A DNA stretch of 64,000 nt from Desulfovulcanus ferrireducens (GCF_018704065.1 NZ_JAGUQP010000015.1:1-64000); one strand, 5' to 3'; shown: positions 41,118 to 49,770, counted from the first letter of the stretch. Notes: a model not told the origin generated them from the letters alone. Program-made: numbers and translations.

Positions 41118-42203
41118 ATGACAATTCCTCCTGACTTTGATTTAAAAAACTATACATTTGAGCTTCCAGCAGACAAAATTGCCCAGGTACCGGCCCAAAG
41201 CAGAGAGGCCTCCAACCTGCTCATCTTAAACAGGCAAGAGAAAACTCTGCACAAAAGCGCCTTTTCCAGTATCCATAAATTTATTCCGCATGGTTCACTC
41301 CTGGTGGTGAACAATACCCAGGTTCTTCCTGCCAGACTTATTGGACGCAAAAAAACCGGGGGCAAGGTAGAATTTCTACTTTTAACTCCACTACCTTTGA
41401 TAAAGGCCGAAAAAGAAGACAATGATTGGTTGAGCGCCTCAGCGGAAGGATTGCTAAAGGCATCTAAGGGCCCTCGCGTAGGTGAAGAGATCCATTTTCA
41501 AAAAGATTTAAAATTAACAGTGCTTGAACGAAAAGATTTTGGGAAATGTAGGGTAAAGCTTTTCTGGCAAGGAGACCTAGCCCAAAAATTCATTAGTTAC
41601 GGCAAGATGCCGCTTCCACCTTATATCCGCCGAGATGTCAGCGAACTGGATCGATACAGGTATCAAACTATCTATAGCCGAAAGGAAAAATTAGGGTCAG
41701 TTGCAGCTCCTACAGCGGGATTACATTTTACAGAGGAAGTAAAAAATAAGCTAACAGCATGCGGAGTCCGCTGGGCTGAAATAACCTTATATGTGGGGTA
41801 CGGCACATTTTCTCCAATCCGTTGTCAGGACATTCGTGAACATAAAATGCACGCAGAATACATTGAAATTCCTGAAGATACTGCCCAAAATATAGAGAGG
41901 GCCAAAAAAGAAAAAAGGCCCATAGTGGCTGTAGGCACAACCACAGTCAGGGCATTGGAGAGCATGGCCTGTCTCACGGGAGGCATCAACCCCTACCGGG
42001 GATGGACAGACCTGTTCATCAAGCCAGGCTTCAAGTTTCAGGTTATTGATCATTTAATCACCAACTTTCACCTGCCTGGCTCTTCACTTATTATTTTGGT
42101 TTCGGCCCTAGCTGGCAGAGAAAACATTTTAAGAGCCTATGAATTTGCAATAAAAAACGATTTCCGTTTTTTTTCTTACGGAGATGCAATGCTTATTCTC
42201 TAA
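41118..42203 (+). CDS. queA: S-adenosylmethionine:tRNA ribosyltransferase-isomerase
   Basis: Transfers and isomerises the ribosyl part of SAM onto 7-aminomethyl-7-deazaguanine in tRNA to form epoxyqueuosine. 361 residues from the ATG at 41,118: FDLKNYTFELPADKIAQVPAQSRE at the N-terminus, VVNNTQVLPARLIGRKKTGGKVEFLLL near 65-90, PLPPYIRR near 170, SVAAPTAGLHFTEE near 195, GYGTFSPIR, AVGTTTVRALE near 275, and LITNFHLPGSSLIILVSA. The frame is open upstream to 41,064, but those codons are the hairpin described above. No clear SD precedes 41,118, which fits control through that hairpin or weak expression. Confidence 0.95.
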   Translation: MTIPPDFDLKNYTFELPADKIAQVPAQSREASNLLILNRQEKTLHKSAFSSIHKFIPHGSLLVVNNTQVLPARLIGRKKTGGKVEFLLLTPLPLIKAEKEDNDWLSASAEGLLKASKGPRVGEEIHFQKDLKLTVLERKDFGKCRVKLFWQGDLAQKFISYGKMPLPPYIRRDVSELDRYRYQTIYSRKEKLGSVAAPTAGLHFTEEVKNKLTACGVRWAEITLYVGYGTFSPIRCQDIREHKMHAEYIEIPEDTAQNIERAKKEKRPIVAVGTTTVRALESMACLTGGINPYRGWTDLFIKPGFKFQVIDHLITNFHLPGSSLIILVSALAGRENILRAYEFAIKNDFRFFSYGDAMLIL

Positions 42204-42218
42204 CCGTGTTCTGTTACG

Positions 42219-42307
42219 TCATTCTTGTGGTCCCGCCAAAGGCAGGTGAAAGAAAGCCGTCCGCTTCGCCTGAGGACCATAAAGAAGCTTGGCTCTGTTC
42301 AGAATGA
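42219..42307. repeat. Imperfect long inverted repeat between queA and the ferredoxin gene
   Basis: TCATTCT (42,219-42,225) pairs with AGAATGA (42,301-42,307), TGTGGTCC with GGACCATA, and CAGGTGAAAG with CGCTTCGCCTG, giving an interrupted stem-loop of about 89 nt. Without coding potential. Looks like a dispersed palindromic intergenic element; no second full copy was found in the window. Confidence 0.4.
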
Positions 42308-42347
42308 TGGAGAGAAAGCAGTGCAGCACCTAAGCAAAGGAGGATTT

Positions 42348-42563
42348 ATGTCCAGAATTGAAGTACAGGATGAACGTTGCAAAGGCTGCCTCCTATGCAC
42401 CTTGGTTTGCCCAAAAAAAATTATTGTCCAGTCAAGCCGTTTTAACAAACAGGGCTACAAGGTGGTCGAGGTACGTTCAGAGGATGTGACCAAATGTACT
42501 GGTTGTGGTTTTTGTGGACACATCTGTCCTGATTCGGCCATTTTAGTTTATAAACCGGCATAG
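42348..42563 (+). CDS. korD: Ferredoxin-type delta subunit of 2-oxoacid:ferredoxin oxidoreductase
   Basis: 71-residue protein with two [4Fe-4S] motifs, CKGCLLCTLVC near residue 10 and CTGCGFCGHIC near 47, each followed by Pro. It is the electron-accepting subunit of the complex encoded downstream. The start is the ATG at 42,348 after AAAGGAGG; the frame is open from 42,225, but the upstream part lies in the inverted repeat. Alpha follows after 125 bp, beta and gamma after that. Whether the complex prefers 2-oxoglutarate (Kor) or branched-chain 2-oxoacids (Vor) is not settled by sequence reading. Confidence 0.9.
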   Translation: MSRIEVQDERCKGCLLCTLVCPKKIIVQSSRFNKQGYKVVEVRSEDVTKCTGCGFCGHICPDSAILVYKPA

Positions 42564-42567
42564 AAAA

Positions 42568-42658
42568 GAAGTTGAGAAGCTGGGAGGTTAAAGAAGTTTG
42601 GGGAATAAGTTTGAAATCAGCGAAACGGACCCTCGTATCTTCTTAACTTCTCAACTTC
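42568..42658. repeat. Inverted repeat with 12-bp perfect arms
   Basis: GAAGTTGAGAAG (42,568-42,579) is the reverse complement of 42,647-42,658, with about 67 nt between the arms. It lies between the ferredoxin and alpha subunit genes, so a transcript through it could fold. Similar in layout and GAAGTT core to the inverted repeat at 7,224-7,323. Confidence 0.45.
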
Positions 42659-42688
42659 CTTCCTTTAAAACACAAGGAGCCGCTTGAT

Positions 42689-43756
42689 ATGGAAAAGGAA
42701 AAAAAGATTTTTATCAAGGGGAACGAAGCCATATGCCATGGAGCTCTGGCTGCTGAATGTAGATGCTACTTTGGCTACCCCATTACACCTCAAAACGACA
42801 TTCCTGAGTTTATGTCCAGAGCTTTGCCAGAGGCTGGAGGAGAATTTGTCCAGGCCGAAAGCGAAATAGCAGCGGCCAACATGCTTCTTGGTGCTGCTGC
42901 CTGCGGTGTGCGGGCCATGACCTCTTCATCCAGCCCAGGCATTTCATTGAAACAGGAAGCCATTTCTTACATGGCAGGCAGTGAGCTACCGGCAGTCATT
43001 GTCAATATGAACAGAGGCGGACCTGGTCTTGGCGATATTGGACCCTCACAGGGAGATTATTTCCAGGCTACAAAAGGAGGGGGACATGGTGATTACAGAC
43101 TTTTAGTCCTTGCTCCAGGCACTGTGCAGGAAGCTTATGACCTGACTATCAAAGCCTTTGACCTGGCCTTTGCCTATCGCAATCCGGTCATGATTTTAGG
43201 AGATGCCATTCTAGGTCAAATGAAAGAGCCAATCACGCCTTGGAAACCAAGTCCTGTTGATCCCGGGGAAGGGCAAGAGTGGCGTTTGGAGGGAGCCAGG
43301 GGTAGAAAGCAGCGTATATTAAAGTCATTATATCTTGAGGACGGAGCTCTGGCCGGGCATAATCTAAACCTAAAAGAAAAATATGCCCGCATGGAAAAGG
43401 AGTGTGCCTGGGAAGAGTTTATGGCGGAAGATGCTGACTTAATTGTGGTTGCCTACGGGTCTATTGGCCGCATAGCCAAGTCCACTATTCGCAAGTTAAG
43501 GAAAGAAGGGCATAAGATTGGTCTAATCCGGCCCATCACATTGTTCCCTTTTCCCAAAAAACCTTTGCAGGAACTGGCCAGAGAAGGAAAAAGATTTTTG
43601 ACAATTGAACACAATTTGGGCCAAATGGTGGAGGATGTGCGCTTAAGCATCTGCGGTCTTGCCAAGTCAGATTTTTATGGTCATCTGCCAGGCAACCTGC
43701 CCACGCCAAATGATTTCGAACAACCCATTTTACAGGCCCTGAAGAATGAAAGTTAG
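42689..43756 (+). CDS. korA: 2-oxoacid:ferredoxin oxidoreductase, alpha subunit (KorA/VorB type)
   Basis: Part of the CoA-dependent, thiamine-diphosphate enzyme that oxidatively decarboxylates a 2-oxoacid to acyl-CoA and reduces ferredoxin, or runs in reverse for CO2 fixation. 355 residues: KGNEAICHGALAAECRCYFGYPITPQNDI at the N-terminus, MTSSSSPGISLKQEAISYMAGSELPAVIVN near 76-105, NRGGPGLGDIGPSQGDYFQ (CoA/TPP-side loop), and the transketolase-C-like end DLIVVAYGSIGRIAKS near 250 and LTIEHNLGQMVEDV near 310. RBS AAGGAG about 9 nt before ATG. The VorB-like opening suggests Vor or Kor rather than pyruvate-type. Confidence 0.93.
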   Translation: MEKEKKIFIKGNEAICHGALAAECRCYFGYPITPQNDIPEFMSRALPEAGGEFVQAESEIAAANMLLGAAACGVRAMTSSSSPGISLKQEAISYMAGSELPAVIVNMNRGGPGLGDIGPSQGDYFQATKGGGHGDYRLLVLAPGTVQEAYDLTIKAFDLAFAYRNPVMILGDAILGQMKEPITPWKPSPVDPGEGQEWRLEGARGRKQRILKSLYLEDGALAGHNLNLKEKYARMEKECAWEEFMAEDADLIVVAYGSIGRIAKSTIRKLRKEGHKIGLIRPITLFPFPKKPLQELAREGKRFLTIEHNLGQMVEDVRLSICGLAKSDFYGHLPGNLPTPNDFEQPILQALKNES

Positions 43757-43851
43757 CAAGTTAGAACTTGGTTAAATGGCTGAATGATTAAATGGCAAAC
43801 CAATAAACATTTAACCAAAAACGAGAGTGGACATTGCACGGAGAAATAATA

Positions 43852-44607
43852 ATGGAAGAAAAACTTATCAATCCTCGTCCAACAGTATTGGCTGACCGTC
43901 CTACCCACTATTGCCCCGGGTGTCACCATGGCACAGCACACAAACTGGTGGCTCAATGTCTGGAAGAAATGAATCTTGTCCAAGATACCATATGTATCGG
44001 CTCTATTGGCTGCTCTGTATTTATTTACAATTATATTCTGGTGGACACAGTGGAAGCTCCACATGGCCGGGCCCCAGCCGTAGCTACCGGGGTAAAAAGG
44101 GCCAGACCGGACAAATTCGTCTTTACCTATCAGGGAGATGGAGATCTGGCCTCTATTGGCCTGGCAGAAATCATGCATTGTGCCAACAGGGGAGAGCGAG
44201 TCTCTGTGGTATTTGTGAACAATACAGTCTACGGCATGACTGGAGGTCAGATGGCCCCAACCACCATGGTAGGCCAGAAAACCACCACCTGCCCCAAGGG
44301 CCGGAGTGCTGAAAAGGAAGGCATGCCAATCAAAATGGCCGAAATTATAGCAGGACTGGGCGGAACTGCCTACTCTGCCCGGGTGGCTGTAAACAATATC
44401 AAAAACTTAACCAAGGCCAAAAAGGCCTTAAAAAAGGCCTTTACTGCCCAGATCCAAGGTGTTGGTTTTGGGTTTGTGGAAATTCTGGCAGCCTGTCCGA
44501 CTAACTGGAAGATGTCCCCAATTCAAGCTAATGAACGGATAGAAAAGGAAATGATCCCTTACTTTCCCCTGGGAGAATTTAAAGATAGAGTTTCGGAGGC
44601 AAAATGA
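43852..44607 (+). CDS. korB: 2-oxoacid:ferredoxin oxidoreductase, beta subunit (TPP-binding)
   Basis: Binds thiamine diphosphate. 251 residues from the ATG at 43,852: HYCPGCHHGTAHK near 21 (CxxC-type start of the family), GSIGCSVFIYNY, the TPP motif QGDGDLASIGLAEIMHCANRG near 94 with VNNTVYGMTGGQMAPTT completing it near 126-142, and CPTNWKMSP near the end. A TTG six codons upstream is possible, but the ATG has GGAG 8 nt before it. The stop overlaps the gamma start by 4 nt, and the alpha stop is 95 nt upstream. Confidence 0.94.
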   Translation: MEEKLINPRPTVLADRPTHYCPGCHHGTAHKLVAQCLEEMNLVQDTICIGSIGCSVFIYNYILVDTVEAPHGRAPAVATGVKRARPDKFVFTYQGDGDLASIGLAEIMHCANRGERVSVVFVNNTVYGMTGGQMAPTTMVGQKTTTCPKGRSAEKEGMPIKMAEIIAGLGGTAYSARVAVNNIKNLTKAKKALKKAFTAQIQGVGFGFVEILAACPTNWKMSPIQANERIEKEMIPYFPLGEFKDRVSEAK

Positions 44608-45167
44608 GTATCTATAAAGATGTGATCATAGCTGGTTTTGGTGGTCAAGGGGTGATGCTCATTGGCAATTTATTAGCCTATGCAGCCATGGAGCAAGGCC
44701 TCAACGTAACCTATATCCCGGTCTATGGGCCGGAAATGCGTGGCGGAACAGCTAATTGTACTGTTGTCATTTCTGATGAGGAAATCGGCTCACCCATAAT
44801 TCACAACCCCATAAGCCTTATTGCCATGAACAGACCCTCTCTGGATAAATTCCAGCCGCGGGTTCAAGATAAAGGAATAGTGATTATCAACTCTTCTCTA
44901 GTGGATCAAAACCTGGCAGACAAACAAAGGATAACAGCCTACCCTGTGCCTGCCAATGAAATCGCTGATGGTATTGGTAACTCCCGTATGGCCAACATGG
45001 TTGCTTTAGGGGCTTATGTCCAGGTGACTGGCATTATTCCCTTAACCCAGGTACAGGAAAGCCTCAAAAGTGTAATCTCCAGCCATTACCAGCATCTGAT
45101 CCCCAAAAATGAGGAAGCGTTGCGGGCCGGGGCAGACTATGTTCAAAAAAACGGACCACTAAGCTGA
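44604..45167 (+). CDS. korC: 2-oxoacid:ferredoxin oxidoreductase, gamma subunit
   Basis: 187-residue small subunit. Starts KDVIIAGFGGQGVMLIGNLLAYAAMEQGLNVTYIPVYGPEMRGG, the standard gamma signature, and continues TANCTVVISDEEIGSPI and IAMNRPSLDKF; these form the CoA-binding side of the complex. The GTG/ATG choice is simple, as the ATG at 44,604 overlaps the beta stop (ATGA). GGAGG occurs just upstream inside korB. With korD, korA and korB it gives a complete four-subunit enzyme. Confidence 0.94.
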   Translation: MSIYKDVIIAGFGGQGVMLIGNLLAYAAMEQGLNVTYIPVYGPEMRGGTANCTVVISDEEIGSPIIHNPISLIAMNRPSLDKFQPRVQDKGIVIINSSLVDQNLADKQRITAYPVPANEIADGIGNSRMANMVALGAYVQVTGIIPLTQVQESLKSVISSHYQHLIPKNEEALRAGADYVQKNGPLS

Positions 45168-45258
45168 GCTCGTAGCTCGTAATCAACAATAATTGTTGGT
45201 AGATGCTAATTGACTTCAGTTTTCACCATGAGCTATAAACAACGAGCAAGGTATCAAC

Positions 45259-46071
45259 ATGTATCAAGCATATGGAGTTCTTGGCTACCCCATTAGCCAC
45301 TCCTTAAGCCCTCCACTACACAACTGGGCATTTAAGCAAAAAGGGCTGCCTAAAACCTATTTCCGTTGGTCCATACCGACGGAAAAATTACCGGAATTCA
45401 TGGTTGCCGTGCGCACTCTGCCCATTGCCGGGGTCAGTGTAACCATCCCACACAAACAAACCATCCTGCCCTATCTGGATATCTTGACTCCACGGGCGTT
45501 AAAAATTGGGGCGGTTAATACATTGTATTGGGAGGATGAAAAACTTGTCGGGGATAATACCGACATTATAGGTTTCACAACCCCTTTAACCCTCTCACAA
45601 GAAAAAATAAACTCCGCCCTTATCCTGGGTAGCGGCGGGGCAAGTAGAGCTGTAATCGTAGGGCTCAAAGACTTGTCTGTTTCTACAATTTACCTGACAA
45701 ACAGGACGGAAGAAAAGGCAAGAACCCTTGCACGTGAATTTGACCTGAAAACAATTGCCTGGGAAGAGAGATATGAGGTAGAGGCAGACCTTCTGGTCAA
45801 CACCACCCCTTTAGGTATGCACGGAAAATGGGAAAATCATTCGCCCTGGGACAAGAACTTAAGCCGGTTCAAAATTGTCTACGACCTGATTTATAACCCT
45901 TTGCAAACCAGGCTTCTTATTGATGCCCAAAAAGAAGGTTGCAAGACAATTTCTGGCCTGTCCATGTTTGTCTACCAGGCCCTGGAACAATTTCGCATAT
46001 GGACAGAGCAAGAGTTTTGCCCATCTGAAGCTATGAATTTCTTAAGGCAGCTTATGGAACATAGATCTTAA
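45259..46071 (+). CDS. aroE: Shikimate dehydrogenase
   Basis: NADP(H)-dependent reduction of 3-dehydroshikimate to shikimate in aromatic amino acid synthesis. 270 residues: AYGVLGYPISHSLSPPLHN at the N-terminus (Ser pair binding shikimate), SVTIPHKQTI with the catalytic Lys near 64, GAVNTLYW, GDNTDIIGF with the catalytic Asp, then the cofactor fold ALILGSGGASRAVI near 118, VNTTPLGMHG, and the C-terminal YNPLQTRLLIDAQKEGCKTISGLSMFVYQALEQF. AAGGT precedes ATG. Its last 20 bp overlap the convergent end of the lytic transglycosylase gene. Confidence 0.95.
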   Translation: MYQAYGVLGYPISHSLSPPLHNWAFKQKGLPKTYFRWSIPTEKLPEFMVAVRTLPIAGVSVTIPHKQTILPYLDILTPRALKIGAVNTLYWEDEKLVGDNTDIIGFTTPLTLSQEKINSALILGSGGASRAVIVGLKDLSVSTIYLTNRTEEKARTLAREFDLKTIAWEERYEVEADLLVNTTPLGMHGKWENHSPWDKNLSRFKIVYDLIYNPLQTRLLIDAQKEGCKTISGLSMFVYQALEQFRIWTEQEFCPSEAMNFLRQLMEHRS

Positions 46072-47716
46072 GCTTGTCCCCGGGACGAATAATCCCTCTT
46101 TTAGACAAACCATTCCATTCTACAAGGTCAGAAGTTCTCACAGCAAACTTTCTGGCGATATCCCACAGGGTATCGCCTTTGCGCACACGATATTCGACCA
46201 ACCGGGCATGAACACTCTCTGCCTGGCGCCGAGCCAACTGAGTTTGTTTATAACTTACATCAGGTATATATAGTTTCTGGCCAGGCCTGAGAGATTTGGC
46301 AGAGGTAATTCCATTGGCCCTGATAAGAGTTTTCAGACTAATACCAAAATGCCTGGAGATATCCCACAGGGTATCGCCCTTTTGTACTATATAATTGGCC
46401 CGCTTCTTTGCCAACGCCCTGATCCTGTCAGCATTATAAATAGCAATATCCGACCCTTTAGCCGGGACCATAATCCATGAGCCGGGCCTTAGCAGATTAC
46501 TTCTTCTATTATTCACCTTTTTCAACACGGCAATAGGTACACCAAATCGCCTGGAAATGCGCCACCATGAATCTCCCCGACGAATCTTGTATCTCTTGTA
46601 GCCGGCATAAGGCCTGGACCGAGGATTATCCAGATAGGCCTTGGCCAACTGTAACTTTTCCTTGGGGATATAAACAAAACAATCCTTGTCCGGCGGGCTG
46701 ACTTGACGACGAAAGGCCGGATTCAATTTCCTGAATTCCTTCCACTTTACACCAGCGGCACCAGCCAAAGCCAAAAGGTCTGTTCCGCCTTTTATCTTTA
46801 ACTTCTCAACCTGCGTATCCCTATCCCAATCAATGGGTTCAAAGCCTAGTTCTTCCAGGTTCTGTACAATTTTTAAAATGGCTAGAAATTTGGGGACATA
46901 ATACTTGGTTTCTTTCCTTAAGTAGCGTCGCTTTTTGGCCAAATCAAAAAAATTATCGCAACCGCTACGCCTAAGGGCCCAGGAAATTCTCCCTTCCCCC
47001 GCATTGTACGCAGCCAGGGCCAGGTACCAATCTCCAAAATCATTATATAATTTCTTTAAATAACTGGCTGCTGCATAGGTAGATAAATATGGATCCCGGC
47101 GCTCATCTATCCACCAATCCACCTTTAGACCATACTTTCGTCCTGTTGATGGCATAAACTGCCACATACCTGCAGCTCCAGCCCTGGAATAGGCCCAAGG
47201 GTTGAACCCACTTTCCGCAAAGGGCAGAAAAATCAAATCCTGGGGTAATCCCTGAGCTGTGAAGACTTCTTTAATAAAAGGTAAAAAGTCCTGCGCCCTT
47301 TTCAGCCATCTAGCAAAGGTCTTGCGGTACTTGTGGGTATAGAGTTTAAAATAGAGCTGCATCTCCTTGGTTTCATATACATCGAGATCAAATTGTATGG
47401 CTGTTTTTGTCTGTAGGACCTTTTCCTCTTCAGGAGTAAGCTGGACCTGCTCTTGAACAAGTTCTTGCTCAATTTCCGGAGCAAGCTCCTGCTCAATTTC
47501 CGGTTCTAAATCTTTCTCCTCCAAAACATCGCTACTAAAATCTTCACTTGTAACAAGAGGCTCCTCATTGGATGGGCTTTCCAGGGTTGATGATTCCTCT
47601 TTAACATCATTGGTCATTGCTACAGGTTGTTCCACAACCTGCTCCCTTTGAGTAGTCGTCTTAAGTGGTGCACAGGCGAATAAAAAAATGGTTATTAACA
47701 ATGCCCAAAAGCGCAT
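46052..47716 (-). CDS. mltD: Membrane-bound lytic murein transglycosylase with LysM repeats (MltD type)
   Basis: Outer-membrane lipoprotein cutting peptidoglycan to 1,6-anhydromuropeptides. It starts with a lipoprotein signal MRFWALLITIFLFACAP (lipobox LFAC), then a long acidic Glu-rich linker with EPEIEQEL repeats (residues 40-100). The SLT domain follows at about 120-260, with the catalytic Glu in LPFAESGFNPWAYS and AAGMWQFMPSTGRKYGLK, and YNAGEGRI. Three LysM modules follow in the last 210 residues, each with the xRRGDSWWxISRRF or KGDTLWDIARKF pattern. I start at 47,716, because AGGAGAG upstream sits inside the first codons of the longer frame to 47,731. 3' overlap with aroE. Confidence 0.92.
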   Translation of the reverse strand: MRFWALLITIFLFACAPLKTTTQREQVVEQPVAMTNDVKEESSTLESPSNEEPLVTSEDFSSDVLEEKDLEPEIEQELAPEIEQELVQEQVQLTPEEEKVLQTKTAIQFDLDVYETKEMQLYFKLYTHKYRKTFARWLKRAQDFLPFIKEVFTAQGLPQDLIFLPFAESGFNPWAYSRAGAAGMWQFMPSTGRKYGLKVDWWIDERRDPYLSTYAAASYLKKLYNDFGDWYLALAAYNAGEGRISWALRRSGCDNFFDLAKKRRYLRKETKYYVPKFLAILKIVQNLEELGFEPIDWDRDTQVEKLKIKGGTDLLALAGAAGVKWKEFRKLNPAFRRQVSPPDKDCFVYIPKEKLQLAKAYLDNPRSRPYAGYKRYKIRRGDSWWRISRRFGVPIAVLKKVNNRRSNLLRPGSWIMVPAKGSDIAIYNADRIRALAKKRANYIVQKGDTLWDISRHFGISLKTLIRANGITSAKSLRPGQKLYIPDVSYKQTQLARRQAESVHARLVEYRVRKGDTLWDIARKFAVRTSDLVEWNGLSKRGIIRPGDKLKIYVP

Positions 47717-47866
47717 AGAGTCTCTCCTCATTGATGCAGATTAGTTAAACTTCGGAGCTACCTGAAACTTATCTACTTGGCAATAACAAATCTGCCTGTT
47801 ATCAGGGTAAAATCATACTTTCGGATATCAAGCCAGATTAAATCAATTCAATTTTAACCTGAATTT

Positions 47867-48616
47867 ATGAGTAAAATGATTAATTACATCCCCGGGCGCA
47901 AACCGGTAATAGAACTTATCCAAAACGAACCGGAAAAAATTGACCTTGTATACTTCCAACACCATAAGGGTGGAGCATTGGCCAAAATAGTCAACCAGTG
48001 CAGACATAACCGTATCCGTTATAAATTTCTAAACAGAGCTGACCTTGACCGCATTTATAGCGGCAACCATCAAGGTGTGATAGCCCGTACTAGCGCCCAA
48101 AAAACTATCCCCCTGGGCGAAATTCTGGCAAAGGCCCAAAAAGCTTATCTTCCCGTTCTGTTAGCCTTAGATCAAATTCAAGACCCCGGCAACGTTGGTA
48201 CTCTGGCCAGGACCGCGCTTGCCCTGGGTACAGGCGGCTTTATCGTGCCTAAAGACCGTAGTGCTTATTTAGGCGCAGGTGCATACAAAGCCTCTGCCGG
48301 GGCCATCCAGCAAATAAATATTTCCCGTGTAACCAACCTTGCCCGGGCTCTGGATGAAGCTAGGGATAGTGGTTTCTGGATCTATGCAGCCAGATATGAT
48401 TTAGAAGCAGAAAATATTTTTGATTTCAGGATCAAATTTCCAGCAATTCTAGTACTGGGAAATGAAGAGAAGGGGATAAGACCCAATGTGCTCAAACGCT
48501 GTCACCACAGCCTTTATATCCCTATGCCCGGAGGATTTGATTCATTGAACGTAGCACAGGCCGGTGCGATCATGCTCGGCCAATTTCTGGGTAAAAAGGA
48601 AAGGAAAAGTGACTGA
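47867..48616 (+). CDS. rlmB: SpoU/TrmH-family 23S rRNA 2'-O-methyltransferase (RlmB-like)
   Basis: SAM-dependent ribose methyltransferase, a trefoil-knot SPOUT protein. 249 residues: an N-terminal L30e-like substrate-binding part (INYIPGRKPVIELI, KFLNRADLDRI, HQGVIA), then the three SPOUT motifs: LALDQIQDPGNVGTLARTA near 105, LVLGNEEKGIRPNVLKRC near 194, and YIPMPGGFDSLNVAQAGAIML near 214. RlmB modifies G2251 of 23S rRNA in E. coli; that target is inferred by family. SD weak. Convergent with fliQ, stop to stop about 5 nt apart, with no visible terminator. Confidence 0.85.
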   Translation: MSKMINYIPGRKPVIELIQNEPEKIDLVYFQHHKGGALAKIVNQCRHNRIRYKFLNRADLDRIYSGNHQGVIARTSAQKTIPLGEILAKAQKAYLPVLLALDQIQDPGNVGTLARTALALGTGGFIVPKDRSAYLGAGAYKASAGAIQQINISRVTNLARALDEARDSGFWIYAARYDLEAENIFDFRIKFPAILVLGNEEKGIRPNVLKRCHHSLYIPMPGGFDSLNVAQAGAIMLGQFLGKKERKSD

Positions 48617-48621
48617 ATAGC

Positions 48622-48891
48622 TCAGCGAATATAATTGGGTAAATTAAGCAAGAGTTCCCGAGTATAGGTGATCATCTTGTCCATGATCCATGGAAATGCA
48701 ATTAAGAGGACGATAAAGATGGAAATAATCTTGGGGACCAGAGTCAGTGTCATCTCCTGAAGCTGGGTTGCAGCCTGAATAATGCTGACCAGCACCCCAA
48801 CTACCAGCCCAACACCCAGCATGGGCAAGGATATCATCAAAGTCAATTCAATGGCCTCCCTGGCAAAACCAACCACAAATTCTGGAGTCAT
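48622..48891 (-). CDS. fliQ: Flagellar export apparatus protein FliQ
   Basis: Small two-helix membrane subunit of the flagellar type III export gate (FliP5-FliQ4-FliR). 89 residues with two long hydrophobic segments, about 14-38 and 52-75; the sequence VVGVLVSIIQAATQLQEMTLTLVPKII is diagnostic. Last gene of the minus-strand flagellar block. It follows fliP by 78 nt; fliR is not adjacent within the window. Confidence 0.95.
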   Translation of the reverse strand: MTPEFVVGFAREAIELTLMISLPMLGVGLVVGVLVSIIQAATQLQEMTLTLVPKIISIFIVLLIAFPWIMDKMITYTRELLLNLPNYIR

Positions 48892-48969
48892 TAATCTCCC
48901 CCCCTACTAAACTTTAGCCACTAAAGAAGTCATCTTGGGCCTTGTAACTATAATGAAAAAAATGACCTA

Positions 48970-49770
48970 TTAAGCAAAACTATTTACCAAAGAACCAACA
49001 AGTAAATTCCAGCCATCTACCATAACAAAAAGTAAAATCTTAAACGGCATCGAGATCATTATTGGTGGGAGCATCATCATACCCATAGACAAAAGGATGC
49101 TGGCCACGACCATGTCCAGAATCAAAAAAGGAATGTAAATTAAAAAGCCTATCTGAAAGCCGGTTTTCAGTTCACTGATCATATAGGCAGGCACCAGAAT
49201 CATGGTCGGCACATCTTCCTTGCTCTTGGGCCGCTCCATTTTCGTAATGGAAAAAAAGATTGAAAGATCCTTTTCCCGAGTATGTTTGAATAAAAATTGT
49301 CGCACTGGCTGTTCAGCTAATTTCAGAGCCTCTTTATAACCGATTTCTTCATTAAGATAAGGCTGTAGAGCTTGATCATTGATTTGTTTGCCAACGGGAG
49401 CCATGATTGCCACCGTCATAAAAATGGCCAAACCCGCCAAAACCTGGTTGGGAGGCATCTGCTGCGTTCCCATGGCATGACGCAAAAAAGAAAAAACAAT
49501 AATAATTCTCGTAAAGGAAGTTATAGTGAGCACAATGGCCGGAGCCACCGAAAGAACAGTGAGTAAAAAAAGGATCTCTAAAAGCACAGAGACCTTTTCC
49601 GGCTCTGTCTGGCCTGCAGCTAGCTGGAGAGAAATGGAAGGTAAAACGGGCTCATCAACCCCAAAAACCAGGGAAGGTAGGAAAACAAGCAGGCTAAGGT
49701 TTACGAGAATGAGAATTCTTTTCCTGGGCCAAAATACTGGAAAAGTCCTGTTCGGTTTCATGGTCCGCAT
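48970..49770 (-). CDS. fliP: Flagellar export apparatus protein FliP
   Basis: Core pore subunit of the flagellar export gate. 266 residues: an N-terminal cleavable signal (RILILVNLSLLVFLPSLVFG) and then four TM helices, with APAIVLTITSFTRIIIVFSFLRHAMGTQQMPPNQVL near 78-110 and the C-terminal LDMVVASILLSMGMMMLPPIMISMPFKILLFV, both hallmark FliP stretches. The start overlaps fliO by up to 77 bp. An ATG at 49,761 is an alternative, and the 49,770 ATG has GGAG upstream. The long overlap is unusual and could reflect start uncertainty. Confidence 0.95.
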   Translation of the reverse strand: MRTMKPNRTFPVFWPRKRILILVNLSLLVFLPSLVFGVDEPVLPSISLQLAAGQTEPEKVSVLLEILFLLTVLSVAPAIVLTITSFTRIIIVFSFLRHAMGTQQMPPNQVLAGLAIFMTVAIMAPVGKQINDQALQPYLNEEIGYKEALKLAEQPVRQFLFKHTREKDLSIFFSITKMERPKSKEDVPTMILVPAYMISELKTGFQIGFLIYIPFLILDMVVASILLSMGMMMLPPIMISMPFKILLFVMVDGWNLLVGSLVNSFA

